NCBI RefSeq assembly: GCF_013085465.1
Contig: NZ_CP049838.1
Location: 124,001 to 188,000 of the forward strand
DNA: 64,000 bases
Direction: 5' to 3'
Origin: Streptomyces asoensis
GTDB lineage: Bacteria; Actinomycetota; Actinomycetes; Streptomycetales; Streptomycetaceae
In this document: positions 18,031 through 26,654 of the stretch, piece by piece
Layout of the letters: the number at the start of each line of letters is the position of its first letter
How positions within the stretch are numbered: the stretch's first letter is position 1
Notes under the pieces: model-generated
Database searches by the model: none
What the model was told of the DNA's origin: nothing
The model's input: the letters and a program-made list of their open reading frames with translations, nothing else
Made by a program: the position numbers and the translations under genes

Positions 18031-18513
18031 ACGGCAGACCACCAACACACCACCCACCACACACCACCCACCACACACCAACCACCCGACGCGATAAAAA
18101 AGGCCCAGAACCTCCCCGAACCGACCACCACAACCACTTCACTCAGACCGTTACTCAGCTGGTGATCGCGGACGGGAAAGGCGAAGCAGGCCAGGACACC
18201 GGGACACTTCAGCAACTCGCCGCTGGAAACCGGGGTGTTGCTGACAACGTGAAAGTCACCCTTCGCGCCGACCACCACACCCCTCAGCGTGTGCACACCG
18301 GCAGCGGGCCGGGCCATCGCCACAGCCTGTCTGCACCTGGCCCGCGGCAACACCCGGGCCGCCCTCGGACGACCCGGCGCGACCTTGCCAAGTCATGTCC
18401 TCGCTCTTGGCCCTGTATGAGAGGGGTTCTCGGCGCCCATGGTCAGGGCCGAGAACCGCCGTAGGTCAAACCGTCACCAGAGGCCCCGTAAGCCCTAAGA
18501 GCTCGTAACAGGA
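18031..18513. other. Intergenic with low-complexity tract and hairpin
   Basis: After the Fe-S gene come an ACACCACCCACC-type low-complexity tract (18036-18085) and then non-coding sequence. A 10-base inverted repeat, GGTTCTCGGC (18425-18434) and its complement (18448-18457), could be a terminator. No gene is supported. Confidence 0.5.
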
Positions 18514-18700
18514 TCATGGGTGGGCGTTTTTGAGGCGTCGCCAGCAGATGAGGCTGAATGCCAGGGAGACGAAGGCCTCGTGGAGTTCGAGGCGTCGTTC
18601 CCATCGGATGGCGTGGCGTTTGAACTGGTGGAGGAGGGCGAAGGCCTGCTCGGCGACGTAGCGGAGTTTGTGAAGCTCCGCCTGTCGTTCGCGAAGTTCA
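18499..18700 (-). pseudogene. IS5-family transposase, 3' fragment (left copy)
   Basis: The minus strand reads LRERQAELHKLRYVAEQAFA, then LHQFKRHAIRWERRLELHEA and SLICWRRLKNAHP before a stop at 18514. This is the C-terminal end of an IS5-type DDE transposase. The outer end carries GAGCTCGTAACA, the same terminal sequence as the element at 20452-20988. Only the 3' end remains; homology stops just before the hydrolase gene. Confidence 0.78.
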
Positions 18701-18717
18701 GCCGTGTGGCGTGCCTG

Positions 18718-19617
18718 CTACCGGTTGGCCGCGAGGAAGTCCTCCAGGATCTCGACAAACCGCGCCGGCTGCTCCTCGGCCGGGTAGTGGCCGCAGTCGT
18801 CGAGGACGACCCCCGTGACGTCGTCGGCCGCCAGCCGCATCGTCTGGGCGGCATTCGCGCCGCTCCACAGCGCGCCGCCGACGGCGAGCACCGGCAGCGT
18901 CAGCCGGGTTTTGCTGCGCTGCTCGTTCTGCGCGATCGTCTCGTCCAGCGCCCGGTAGTACGCGAAGCTCGCCCGCAGCGCGCGAGGATCCGCGGCGATC
19001 GCATCGACGTAGACGTCGACGGCGTACGCGGGGATCGCGTCCGGGGTGGCTGCCTTCTTGGCGAACTGCCAGCCGAAGAAGAGCCGCTCCCGTCCCCGGA
19101 CCAGTTCCTCGTTGAGGTCGGTGAGCCGGTTGAAGCCGAACTGCCAGAGCTTCAGGTTGACCGCGGCCGGGCCGAAGAACGGCGGGGACGGCGTGAGACC
19201 GGGGATCACTGCTTCGAGGATGGCGAGCCGGCCCACCCGCTCGGGGTGATCGGCGGCGAGGGCGTATCCGGTCCACGTACCGATGTCGTGGCCGACCACG
19301 TCGAACCGGTCGTGCCCGAGCGCGGCCATCAACGCGACCAGATCGGCGGCCAGCGTGCCGGCGTCGTACCCGTCGTCGGGCTTGTCGGAGAGCCCGGCGC
19401 CGCGCGAGTCGACGGCGACGACGGTGTGCTGGCGGGCGAGCGCGGGCATCACCTCCCGCCAGGCGTACCAGGTCTGGGGCCACCCGCCGATCAGCAGCAG
19501 CGCCGGGCCGTTTCCACCGGTGACCGCGTGCAGCCGCAGCCCGTTCACCTCCACGAGCCGGCTGGTGAATAAGTCGAGGAATCCGTCAGGCAGTTGCAGC
19601 GAACGCAAGCTTGTCAT
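18718..19617 (-). CDS. Alpha/beta hydrolase, epoxide-hydrolase-like
   Basis: A 299-residue protein. ATG 19617 is chosen (MTSLRSLQLPDGF); ATG 19629 and 19635 are alternatives and none has a strong ribosome binding site. The nucleophile elbow is VVGHDIGTW, with Asp instead of Ser, as in epoxide hydrolases and haloalkane dehalogenases. The oxyanion HGxP equivalent is IGGWPQTWYAW. The catalytic His is in DCGHYPAEEQP. WPQTW and the cap domain fit soluble epoxide hydrolases. The gene is divergent from a TetR gene with 57 bases between starts, implying local regulation, perhaps by the hydrolase's substrate. The pair lies between two IS5 remnants. Confidence 0.87.
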   Translation of the reverse strand: MTSLRSLQLPDGFLDLFTSRLVEVNGLRLHAVTGGNGPALLLIGGWPQTWYAWREVMPALARQHTVVAVDSRGAGLSDKPDDGYDAGTLAADLVALMAALGHDRFDVVGHDIGTWTGYALAADHPERVGRLAILEAVIPGLTPSPPFFGPAAVNLKLWQFGFNRLTDLNEELVRGRERLFFGWQFAKKAATPDAIPAYAVDVYVDAIAADPRALRASFAYYRALDETIAQNEQRSKTRLTLPVLAVGGALWSGANAAQTMRLAADDVTGVVLDDCGHYPAEEQPARFVEILEDFLAANR

Positions 19618-19632
19618 GCCGGCGACCATACC

Positions 19633-19658
19633 CATCTTTGAATGATCGGTACAAGATG
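19633..19658. promoter_or_regulatory. Inverted-repeat operator between hydrolase and TetR genes
   Basis: CATCTTTG (19633-19640) and CAAGATG (19652-19658) form an imperfect palindrome in the only AT-rich part of the divergent promoter. Its position suits repression of both genes by the TetR protein. Confidence 0.5.
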
Positions 19659-19674
19659 TGTAGGCTGACGGACC

Positions 19675-20283
19675 ATGGCAGGCCGCAAGCAATTCGACGT
19701 GGACGAGGCGCTACGACGTGCGATGCACGTCTTCTGGCGCTGGGGCTATTCGGAGGCCTCGATCGATCGCCTGACCGAGGGCACGGGCCTGGGCCGGGGC
19801 TCGCTCTACGGCACCTTCGGCGACAAGAGCGCCCTCTTCCGGAAAAGCCTCCAGCGGTACGCGCAGACCTACCACCCGCTGTACGAGCAGGCGCTGTCCG
19901 GGCCCCACCCGAGCCCGAGCGCCGTTGTGGCCGCCTTCCTACAGGTCGCCCTGAACCGTATCGCCGACCCGACGGTCCCGGACGGCTGTCTGCTCACGGT
20001 GTCGGCAACGCAGTTCCCGGCCCTTGACGCGGAGGGCCGGGCGATGGTCCGCGCCATGATCGACGGTTTGCGGGCGAGGCTGGAGCAGGCGTTGCTGGCG
20101 ACGGGGGCTGGTGAGCAGGAGGCGGCAGAGCTGGCGTTGTGCACGCTGGCGACGAACAAATCTCTGGCGGTGCTGAGCCGCGCCGGCTTCTCGGGCGAAG
20201 ACCTGGCAACCGTCGCGGCAGCCGCCGCCAAGAATGCCAAGGCTCTGCCGAATCGACCGGCCGAACCGTCGGGGCCGCGATAG
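19675..20283 (+). CDS. TetR-family regulator
   Basis: A 202-residue protein, ATG 19675. It starts MAGRKQFDVDEALRRAMHVF; the helix-turn-helix is GYSEASIDRLTEGTGLGRGS followed by LYGTFGDKSALFRKSLQRY. The C-terminal domain has the conserved GCLLTVSATQ segment of the YxaF/LfrR-like group, whose members usually control detoxifying enzymes or efflux. It probably represses the divergent hydrolase gene. The gene ends about 170 bases before an IS5 remnant. Confidence 0.9.
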   Translation: MAGRKQFDVDEALRRAMHVFWRWGYSEASIDRLTEGTGLGRGSLYGTFGDKSALFRKSLQRYAQTYHPLYEQALSGPHPSPSAVVAAFLQVALNRIADPTVPDGCLLTVSATQFPALDAEGRAMVRAMIDGLRARLEQALLATGAGEQEAAELALCTLATNKSLAVLSRAGFSGEDLATVAAAAAKNAKALPNRPAEPSGPR

Positions 20284-20451
20284 GCGGGAACGACTCCGTC
20301 GCCAATGGAGCTACAGAGACCTTGGGGCAGCCGGCGGCTCGGCAGGAAGTGACTCGGCACAGCCCTACTGGGGGCTGAGCCGACCCGGGCGACTCGATCG
20401 CCCCACCGGGGGAAGGAGCTGACCTGAGCCGCCTCGGTCTTCGGGCTCTTG

Positions 20452-20988
20452 GAGCTCGTAAAAGGGTCATGGTGGGCCTTCTTGAGGCGTCGCCAGCAGA
20501 TGAAGCTGCAAGCCAGGGAGACGAAGGCGTCGTGGAGTTCGAGGCGTCGTTCCCATCGCCGGTCGCGTCTCCCCTTCCTTGGCGCGGCCGTGGGTGCCGT
20601 CCACGCACGCGCGGGTCCAGTCGAGTTCGCCGGCCGCGTTCAGTTCCGCGAGCAGGATGCGGTCCAACCTGTCGAAGACGCCTGCCTGCTGCCAGCGGTC
20701 CAGGCGCCGCCGGCAGGTCTGCCCCGAGCCGAACCCCGGCTCCAGGGGCAGGAGCTGCCAAGCGACGTCCTGGTGCAGGACATACAGAATGCCCTCCAGA
20801 CACAGCCGGTCCGCCACCGGCTTCGGCCCCGGAGACCGCTCGGGCCAAGGCGGCAGCAACGGCTCGATCAGCGCCCACAAGTCGTCGTCCACGATCCACG
20901 GCCGAGTCGTCACACCCACCCGAACGATCAGACCGTCACAACAGTCACGCCCGACCAGGACCGTTCAACAAGATCGGGTTACGAGCTC
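20452..20988 (-). mobile_element. IS5-family element with internal deletion (right copy)
   Basis: GAGCTCGTAA at 20452 and its complement TTACGAGCTC at 20979-20988 form terminal inverted repeats around 537 bases. Inside, the minus strand from ATG 20919 reads WIVDDDLWALIEPLLPPWPE, LCLEGILYVLHQDVAWQLLP and ELDWTRACVDGTHGRAKEG. It then jumps to the C-terminal part in another frame (ERRLELHDAFVSLACSFICW type). The DDE Asp is present but the middle of the transposase is missing, so it cannot move by itself. It is in the same orientation as the fragment at 18499. Confidence 0.82.
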
Positions 20989-21081
20989 TAAGGATTGCCG
21001 AGGGGGTTCGACAGCACGTGTGGGGCCGATCTCGGTGCACTGTACGCAGAACAGCTGACCGGCTGACGACAGCCGGGTCGG

Positions 21082-22590
21082 TCAGGGGAACAACCCCTCG
21101 GTGACGGCCGGCACGGCGGGGAATGTCATCTCGAGCAACGGCAGGAAGTAGAACACGGCGAAACCCGCCGTAGCGGCCGTCAGCGTCAGCGGCCACCAGA
21201 ACAGCCATCCGGCCGGACCCGCTTGGGGACGGATGAGGCGCAAAACCCGTGCGGCCAGATGCGGCCAGCCCACGAGTGTGATGCAGCCACACAACAGTGC
21301 TCCCAACGACCAGGGCAGAACGGGCTCCAGAGTAAGAGTCGCCTCGTTGTACACCCTGCCGTAGGGAGTCAGTGGCGTCAGCCGGCTGCCGACAATGACG
21401 CCTAGGGCCAAGAGCATCACCCTTGCGGCCGCGTCGGCCAATGAGCGCGCAAACGAACTGTTACCGTGCCGCTCCTGCCGCCAGACGCCGACCGCCATGA
21501 AGCTTCCAAGCGGGGCTCCGACCAGTAGATTCATGAAAAAGAAGGTCGGCTTCTCGGACGGGTCGATGTGCAGCCTGTTACTCATCGAAGCCGCGACGGT
21601 GACACACGAGACCCCTGCCAAGACACCTCCGAGGAGGACGTAGAGCCAGGGAAGACGCAATAACCCACCCGGCTCGGCCAGCAGACGCAGCCGGGCCCGA
21701 ACGGGGGGATGACACTTCCACCAAGCGGTCAAAACCACCCGACCCAGGCGTCGGGGCGCGACGTGGCTCCGTTTCCGCTCGGCGAGTCGAAGCGCCAGTT
21801 CGAGCTCTTGCGGTCGCGTCCGGGCAGCACGCAGATCGGCGTAGTTCTCCCGGCAGCGCAGCATCTCCCTGATGATGAGCTCGATGAGGAGTGCGAACAG
21901 CGTCAGCGTCAGCGCACCGAACAGCAGGCCAGTGTGGCCTTGGCCGGCCGTGTCGAGCGCCAGCAGACAGGTGAAGAGAAGGGCGCTCACCAGATTGCCG
22001 CATCTGAGTCCCGCCAACAGGTGGAGCAGCATGACATCTCGATTGCGCAGGTGGGCGAGTTCGTGGCTGACGACCGCCGTAAAGATCTGGCACGCGGTGT
22101 CATCCCTTCTGTCGCCCAGAGCGAGCAGGCCCGGCCCCACGACGAGGTAGGGCCGCCAGACGGGCATCCAGGTGCTGCCGCCTACGAAGGCCTGGTCACC
22201 GATCCTCGGCACCAAGAACACTCTCGGGCGCCGTTTGAGTCCCACCTCCGACGCCAACGCGTCGATGCGCTGGGCGGCCAGAGGGTGCCGGACCAGGTCG
22301 AGCGGCCGGCGCCCCCTGTTACGCACCACTCTCCAGCTCATCTCCGTACCGAAGAGCACCAGCCACCAGACCCCATACGCGACGGCATAGGGAATGTGGG
22401 TATTCGGGATGACACGCTCGTCGCTCCCTCCCGGGAACTGCTGCTCGGCGTAACCGACGGCGGTCTCCATATACACGCAGACCGCGATAAAGAGAAGGAG
22501 GAAGAGCAGGAGGGTGTTGCGCGGGTGGGCAAACACATCAGTCCGGCGGTCCCGAACTACGCGCGCAGCCGGCCGGTCCGTCGCAGTCAC
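21082..22590 (-). CDS. M48-family membrane zinc metalloprotease
   Basis: A 502-residue protein starting at GTG 22590, whose first bases overlap the stop of the upstream gene (GTGA), so translation is coupled. The zinc motif HExxH is in VVSHELAHLRNRD and the third ligand Glu in LRCRENYADLRAAR, as in HtpX/Ste24-type M48 proteases. There are two membrane helices before the catalytic domain (NTLLLFLLLFIAVCVYM; AVAYGVWWLVLF). Two are next to it, and at least five are in the C-terminal half. The large C-terminal membrane domain is longer than in HtpX. It probably cleaves membrane or lipoprotein substrates. Its partner is the small protein encoded just upstream. Confidence 0.88.
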   Translation of the reverse strand: MTATDRPAARVVRDRRTDVFAHPRNTLLLFLLLFIAVCVYMETAVGYAEQQFPGGSDERVIPNTHIPYAVAYGVWWLVLFGTEMSWRVVRNRGRRPLDLVRHPLAAQRIDALASEVGLKRRPRVFLVPRIGDQAFVGGSTWMPVWRPYLVVGPGLLALGDRRDDTACQIFTAVVSHELAHLRNRDVMLLHLLAGLRCGNLVSALLFTCLLALDTAGQGHTGLLFGALTLTLFALLIELIIREMLRCRENYADLRAARTRPQELELALRLAERKRSHVAPRRLGRVVLTAWWKCHPPVRARLRLLAEPGGLLRLPWLYVLLGGVLAGVSCVTVAASMSNRLHIDPSEKPTFFFMNLLVGAPLGSFMAVGVWRQERHGNSSFARSLADAAARVMLLALGVIVGSRLTPLTPYGRVYNEATLTLEPVLPWSLGALLCGCITLVGWPHLAARVLRLIRPQAGPAGWLFWWPLTLTAATAGFAVFYFLPLLEMTFPAVPAVTEGLFP

Positions 22591-23114
22591 GTGCCCTCCT
22601 CCACAACCAGGCAGGTCACGACAGCGTCCGCAACCGCTTTGGCGTGCTCGTAGGGCAGCATCCGCTGCGCCTCGGCGAGGGCCTTAACATGAATCGCCGT
22701 GAGCTGCTCAGCCGAAAAGCTGCCGGAACGAATCACGGCTTCCGCCTCGGTCGGCCGCCGCAGGAGCCTGCTCAACAGCCGCGTCACGGAACGACCGGTG
22801 GCGTCGGCAAGCGGTTTCGTGACGCCTTCCGTCAGTGCCTGCCCGAGTGCCACGCAGACGAAGACGACGGCAGGAGCCATCACATCGACCAGGCCGATGC
22901 CGCTCCCACAGGCAATGTCACGCTCACGCCCACGGTCTTCCCGGCGCAGTTGTGCCCGGGCCCGCCTCAGATGGTCAGGCATGTCGGCCTCGAAAGCGGC
23001 GACTTCGTCCGGGGCCACCTGCCGCAGCACGCGGAGCGCGAACTCCGCGAGGCCGATCTCGCTACGCCCTGCGGCCTCTTCTCCTCCGACCGCCCCACCC
23101 CGGCTCGTCTCCAT
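22587..23114 (-). CDS. Unrecognised small membrane-anchored protein coupled to M48 protease
   Basis: A 175-residue protein. ATG 23114 follows AAGGGGGATCCTC; ATG 23138 is possible but has no site. The N-terminal half is charged and helical (LAEFALRVLRQVAPDEVAAF, HLRRARAQLRRED). One membrane helix is predicted around VMAPAVVFVCVALGQAL. The C-terminal part (LTAIHVKALAEAQRMLPYEH, KAVADAVVTCLV) is helical. No family is recognised. The GTGA overlap with the protease gene implies equal synthesis, so it may be a regulator, substrate or scaffold for the protease. Confidence 0.75.
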   Translation of the reverse strand: METSRGGAVGGEEAAGRSEIGLAEFALRVLRQVAPDEVAAFEADMPDHLRRARAQLRREDRGRERDIACGSGIGLVDVMAPAVVFVCVALGQALTEGVTKPLADATGRSVTRLLSRLLRRPTEAEAVIRSGSFSAEQLTAIHVKALAEAQRMLPYEHAKAVADAVVTCLVVEEGT

Positions 23115-23755
23115 GAGGATCCCCCTTGCAGCGACCATGTCGTATTGAGCTCGTCAGCCGAGCAGAAGGAGATCTTCCTGCAATCCAGCGGCGTCGTGGG
23201 TGCAGTCACTTCGTTTGATCGGAAGACGTCGAAAAACTCTCACTGCGGAAATTCCCGCGCATAAAATCGCAAGGTGCTCTCGGGCAAAGTGTTCCCGCCT
23301 CGACGTAGAGATCACAACCGATCGCTGTCACCTGACGCTTGTCGGGCAGCCGCCAAACCTCCGCTTTCCGCCGTCAGGAAGTACCCGGCCCAAAGTCCCG
23401 CGTGCCGGCCGGGGAGGACGGACGCCACCGCGGCGACGCATCTGCCGCATGGCCCGAGGATGATGCCACCCGCTCCGGAGACACTGACAGACCGCTGACC
23501 AGGAGGCTTCACAAACGGGGCCGCGCCGTCGGCCGCCCCGAGTCGCAAGCGCTGCGACAGCCGGTCGCCGACATCCTGGGGGGACGGCCCGGTCCAGTCG
23601 AGCGCCCGGGCTCTGGACAGCGGTCCAACTCGGCCTGCCGGTCACCCGCCCCCAGCCCCACAGCAGTTACGGCGCGCCCTCGCATGTTCTCCGCTTCTCC
23701 CGGCGTGACAGGCACGCCTGGATAGCCCTGCCCGACCTGGACGCCGTAAAGATCG
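23115..23755. other. Intergenic, probably decayed mobile DNA
   Basis: No supported gene. The AT-rich patch 23215-23265 may hold the promoter of the protease operon. The rest is likely degenerate DNA attached to the IS5 fragment that begins near 23756. Confidence 0.4.
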
Positions 23756-23985
23756 CCAGGCGTACGAGATACCTACCGAACGGATTAGCGACAAGGGAGT
23801 GGAGTCCTCGCAACGACTGGGCCGCCACCGCTGGACCGTAGAGCGCACCATGGCCTGGCTCGCCGGCTGCCGCCGCCTCCATCGACGCTACGAACGCAAA
23901 GCCGACCACTTCCTCGCCTTCACCTGCATCGCCTGCACCCTCATCTGCTGCCGCAGGCTCTGCGGGGCACGTTCAAGTGCTCCCC
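23756..23985 (+). pseudogene. IS5-family transposase C-terminal fragment
   Basis: The plus frame reads AYEIPTERISDKGVESSQRL, then GRHRWTVERTMAWLAGCRRL and FLAFTCIACTLICCRRL. This is the C-terminal DDE region of an IS5-type transposase with the catalytic Glu in TVERTMAWL. It lacks the first two thirds and loses homology after about 23960. The segment CTGCACCCTCATCTGCTGCC near 23935 reappears in near-identical form at 25089. Confidence 0.8.
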
Positions 23986-24287
23986 ACGGGCGTGGAACGC
24001 CTTCGCCGCCCCGCAGGTTGGCCGCCCACTTGTCGTCCTGCGTGCGCTTCACCGGCCGCTTCTCCTCGGCGGCAGGGGCTAGGGAGAACGGGTACAGCCG
24101 GACGGGGGACGCAGGTGCCACGGTACGAGGGCGTGCGGGAGGTGGCTCATCATCGGCCCGGCCGTCGGGATGTGCCCGTCAGGCCCTTGACCGGGTGCCG
24201 CTTCGACGGAGGATGGGGGAAGAGAGCGGGTCTGCGTGGTGAAGTGTGGGCCTCTGACAACTCCGACAGCAGGGAGCGTTTCTTCCG

Positions 24288-25067
24288 ATGACCGCACAGC
24301 CCGCACGTCCTGAGCGCAGCGGTCCCGTGACCGCCTCGGTCATGGATGTCTCGCCGTTCAAGCCTTCTCTCGTCAAAGCGGTGTTCAGGGACGTGACCCC
24401 GATGCACGTCTCTCGGTCGGCCGCGTGGGCCGCCTCGTCGGTGACGCGGACAGTGCTGACGGAGATCATCGACGGCGCGAGGAGAGCGGCGGCGGCGGAG
24501 GCACGGAAGAAGCTGATTCCTGGGGACCTTCTCTCGGCGATCGACCGGAACGTCGAGCTCGAGGTGGGAGCCAAGTGGTACGACCACAGCCCGACGTTTC
24601 AAGGCCTGACCGGTGTCCTGTACGACGCCGAGGGTGTCATCGTGCCTTCTCGTAAGCGCAGCAGGTCGCGCAAACCGAGTGCTGTGGTCGGCGCCCACAG
24701 GTTCGAGGCCGGGGTCAAGAAGCTGCTGTGGAGCCAGGGGGCGACGGCCGTCCCGGCGATGGTCCGCGACCTGGACGGAATCGCGAGCGTGTTCCTGACG
24801 GACCTCGCCCGGGACGCGGCCATGGTCGTCCGCGAGGGCGGGGTCAAACGTTTCGGTACGGTCACCCTAGTGATGGCGGGCGAACCGGCCCCACCCCCGT
24901 TCCTCAAGGATTCCCTCCGGGCCCCGTACGCCCGCAGGGGGGACGGGCGGACCATCGGCAGGGATGACATCCTGGCCGCCACCACGATGCAGTTGTTCGG
25001 CGGCAACCTCAGGCAGCGAGCCCTCACCGAGGCACGCGAGGCGACACAGAACACTTCGGCCGGCTGA
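24288..25067 (+). CDS. Double histone-fold protein (bacterial histone doublet candidate)
   Basis: A 259-residue protein, ATG 24288 (weak GGGAG upstream). Two histone-fold-like units are visible. Fold 1: alpha-1 about 26-33 (KPSLVKAVF), loop VTPMHVS, long alpha-2 about 43-71 (RTVLTEIIDGARRAAAAEA), loop 2 and alpha-3 RKKLIPGDLLSAIDRNVEL (73-91). The last segment closely resembles H2A TRIIPRHLQLAIRNDEEL. Fold 2: alpha-1 139-148, loop TAVP, alpha-2 157-184 (VFLTDLARDAAMVV), a 36-residue insertion, then RTIGRDDILAATTMQLFGG (221-239), resembling the H4/archaeal pattern ending in KxxTxxDVxxA. A basic linker SRKRSRSRKP (121-130) joins them. A role in DNA binding or as a histone-type pseudodimer is inferred. 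The gene stands alone between IS5 fragments. Confidence 0.7.
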   Translation: MTAQPARPERSGPVTASVMDVSPFKPSLVKAVFRDVTPMHVSRSAAWAASSVTRTVLTEIIDGARRAAAAEARKKLIPGDLLSAIDRNVELEVGAKWYDHSPTFQGLTGVLYDAEGVIVPSRKRSRSRKPSAVVGAHRFEAGVKKLLWSQGATAVPAMVRDLDGIASVFLTDLARDAAMVVREGGVKRFGTVTLVMAGEPAPPPFLKDSLRAPYARRGDGRTIGRDDILAATTMQLFGGNLRQRALTEAREATQNTSAG

Positions 25068-25077
25068 GCGGGTGCGA

Positions 25078-25155
25078 CCAACATCGCTGCCTGCACCCTC
25101 ATCTGCTACCGCAGACTCGCCAAATGAGATGGCCTCTGAGAGCTGTCCCGTAAGT
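25078..25155 (+). pseudogene. IS5 transposase 3' tip and element end
   Basis: CTGCACCCTCATCTGCTACC (from about 25089), with the frame CTLICYRRLAK and a stop, is the extreme C-terminus of the same transposase type seen at 23756-23985. Then GAGAGCTGTCCCGTAA (25137-25152) looks like an IS end. The histone-fold gene thus lies between two pieces that share a direct repeat of about 30 bases. Confidence 0.65.
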
Positions 25156-25349
25156 GATCTTTGGCATGAGAGTGGTTGGCCAGGACTGGATCGTGGGGCT
25201 CCGGTGGGCTCCACCGCCACGGCCGTATCGTTCTCGCGGACTGTCCGGTCTGATCACTTGGCGTCCGAGGCGACCCAGGGTGCGATGGATGGCGGGCGGA
25301 TCTGCCCGGGGGGAGATGAACGGCAGAGTCCGCCTGCTACGGTGCGCCG

Positions 25350-25778
25350 ATGTCAGCGATCAAGAAGTTCCAAGTCACCTTTGACTGCGCAGAACCTGAG
25401 CGTCTTGCTCGTTTCTGGTGCCAGGTGTTGGGCTACGTCATACCGCCGCCACCAGAGGGGTTTGCCACTTGGGGCGATTTCAAGCGTTCACAGCCCCCTG
25501 AGCAGCGGGATTCGTGGTTCGCCTGTATCGATCCCTCAGGTGTGGGCCCGCGACTGTACTTCCAGCGCGTTCCCGAGGGGAAGGCCGTCAAGAACCGGGT
25601 GCATCTTGATGTTCGGGTCGGCACCGGACTCGTGGGTAAGGAGCGCCTCGCCGCACTTGAGGCCGAATGCGCGCGATTGGTCCCTCTCGGTGCGGTACAC
25701 GTGCAAACGCTGTATGACGGCAACGATGCGTGCATCCCGATGCTGGACATCGAGGGCAACGAGTTCTGTATCGACTGA
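25350..25778 (+). CDS. VOC-family (glyoxalase/bleomycin-resistance fold) protein
   Basis: A 142-residue protein, ATG 25350. Two beta-alpha-beta-beta-beta modules are visible: FQVTFDCAEPERLARFWCQV then LGYVIPPPPEGF, and NRVHLDVRVGTG through MLDIEGNEFCID. Potential metal ligands are Asp/His in VTFDC and RVHLDV, and Glu in EGNEFC. It belongs to the Glyoxalase_6-like group; members include lyases, dioxygenases and drug-binding proteins, and the substrate is unknown. It stands alone in an IS-rich area. Confidence 0.85.
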   Translation: MSAIKKFQVTFDCAEPERLARFWCQVLGYVIPPPPEGFATWGDFKRSQPPEQRDSWFACIDPSGVGPRLYFQRVPEGKAVKNRVHLDVRVGTGLVGKERLAALEAECARLVPLGAVHVQTLYDGNDACIPMLDIEGNEFCID

Positions 25779-25847
25779 GCATTCCCCGAGCCGGGGTGGC
25801 GGGGAGCCACCTTTCTTGGGTCTCTCCGGCCTCGTACGGAGCGGGAG

Positions 25848-26546
25848 TCACCCCGCGAGGGCGAGGTTGTGCAGCCGGGCGATGCCGAGCAAGGCCGTGT
25901 GAACGCCGGCGCCCTTCAGACGGCAGACACGAAGGATCTCCCAGGTCTTCATCCGGGCGAACACGTGCTCGACACGGGCGCGGACCTGCTTGTGGGACCG
26001 GTTGTGTTCCTCTTTCCAGTCCGGGAGTTCTTCGCCCTTGCGGCGACGCTGCGGAATGGCCAGTCCGGTGCCCAGACAGCCCCCGTCGGCGATGGTCATC
26101 GTGTTGCCGACTGCGGCCGTGGCACCGGACTCTTCCCAGCCGCGGGAGTCGTGCCGGTTGCCCGGCCTGGGCCGGGCCGGCCACCACGACCAAGCCGGTG
26201 TCAGCGCCGATGACGACCTGGTGGGCCGTGGAGTAACGGTAGTTCTTCGACTGCTCGGCAACGGTGGAATCCCCGGAGTACCAGCGTGCCGACGACGAGG
26301 ATGGTGTCCTTACGGAATCGCCTGCGTGGCTGCACGGCGAGCATCGGCCCGAAAATGGTCGGCGGCCGACTTGGAGATCCCGAAGAGCGGTGCCAGCTGG
26401 CGCATCGCCAAGTCCGTACGCCAGCACGCCGCGACCAACGGAATACGGTCCTCCAGCGACAGGCTCCACGGCCGCCCGCGATGCACGTCGGCCGCCTGCT
26501 CGCGCTGTACAGCGGTCACCAACTTACCGAAGCAACGCGGGCTCAA
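25848..26546 (-). pseudogene. IS5-family transposase, multiply frameshifted
   Basis: Pieces of one transposase are spread over three minus frames. The N-terminal helix-turn-helix is from 26546 (MSPRCFGKLVTAVQREQAAD; MRQLAPLFGISKSAADHFRA). The central part near 26230 is VAEQSKNYRYSTAHQVVIGA. The C-terminal part is MTIADGGCLGTGLAIPQRR, then WKEEHNRSHKQVRARVEHVF, ending RLHNLALAG at 25848. The DDE Glu is in RVEHVFARM. At least two indels break it. Confidence 0.85.
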
Positions 26547-26654
26547 CCCGGCGAACGAGGCTATCCAGACACCTCAGGGTCCCAACTCGTCAAGCCGTGG
26601 CCGTCATCCCGCTGTGTAGCCTGTCGATCTGTTCTATCGGGATGCGGGTGGCAC

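Noticed and set aside
16168..18081. 637-codon minus-strand ORF opposite the Fe-S oxidoreductase
   Set aside because: Shadow of a strongly conserved gene; the product is Gly/Ala/Val/Asp-biased and unrecognisable.
24288..25067. HU/Lsr2-type nucleoid protein as the identity of the histone-fold gene
   Set aside because: No HU beta-arm (RNPxTG) or Lsr2 AT-hook (RGR); helix and loop pattern fits histone folds instead.
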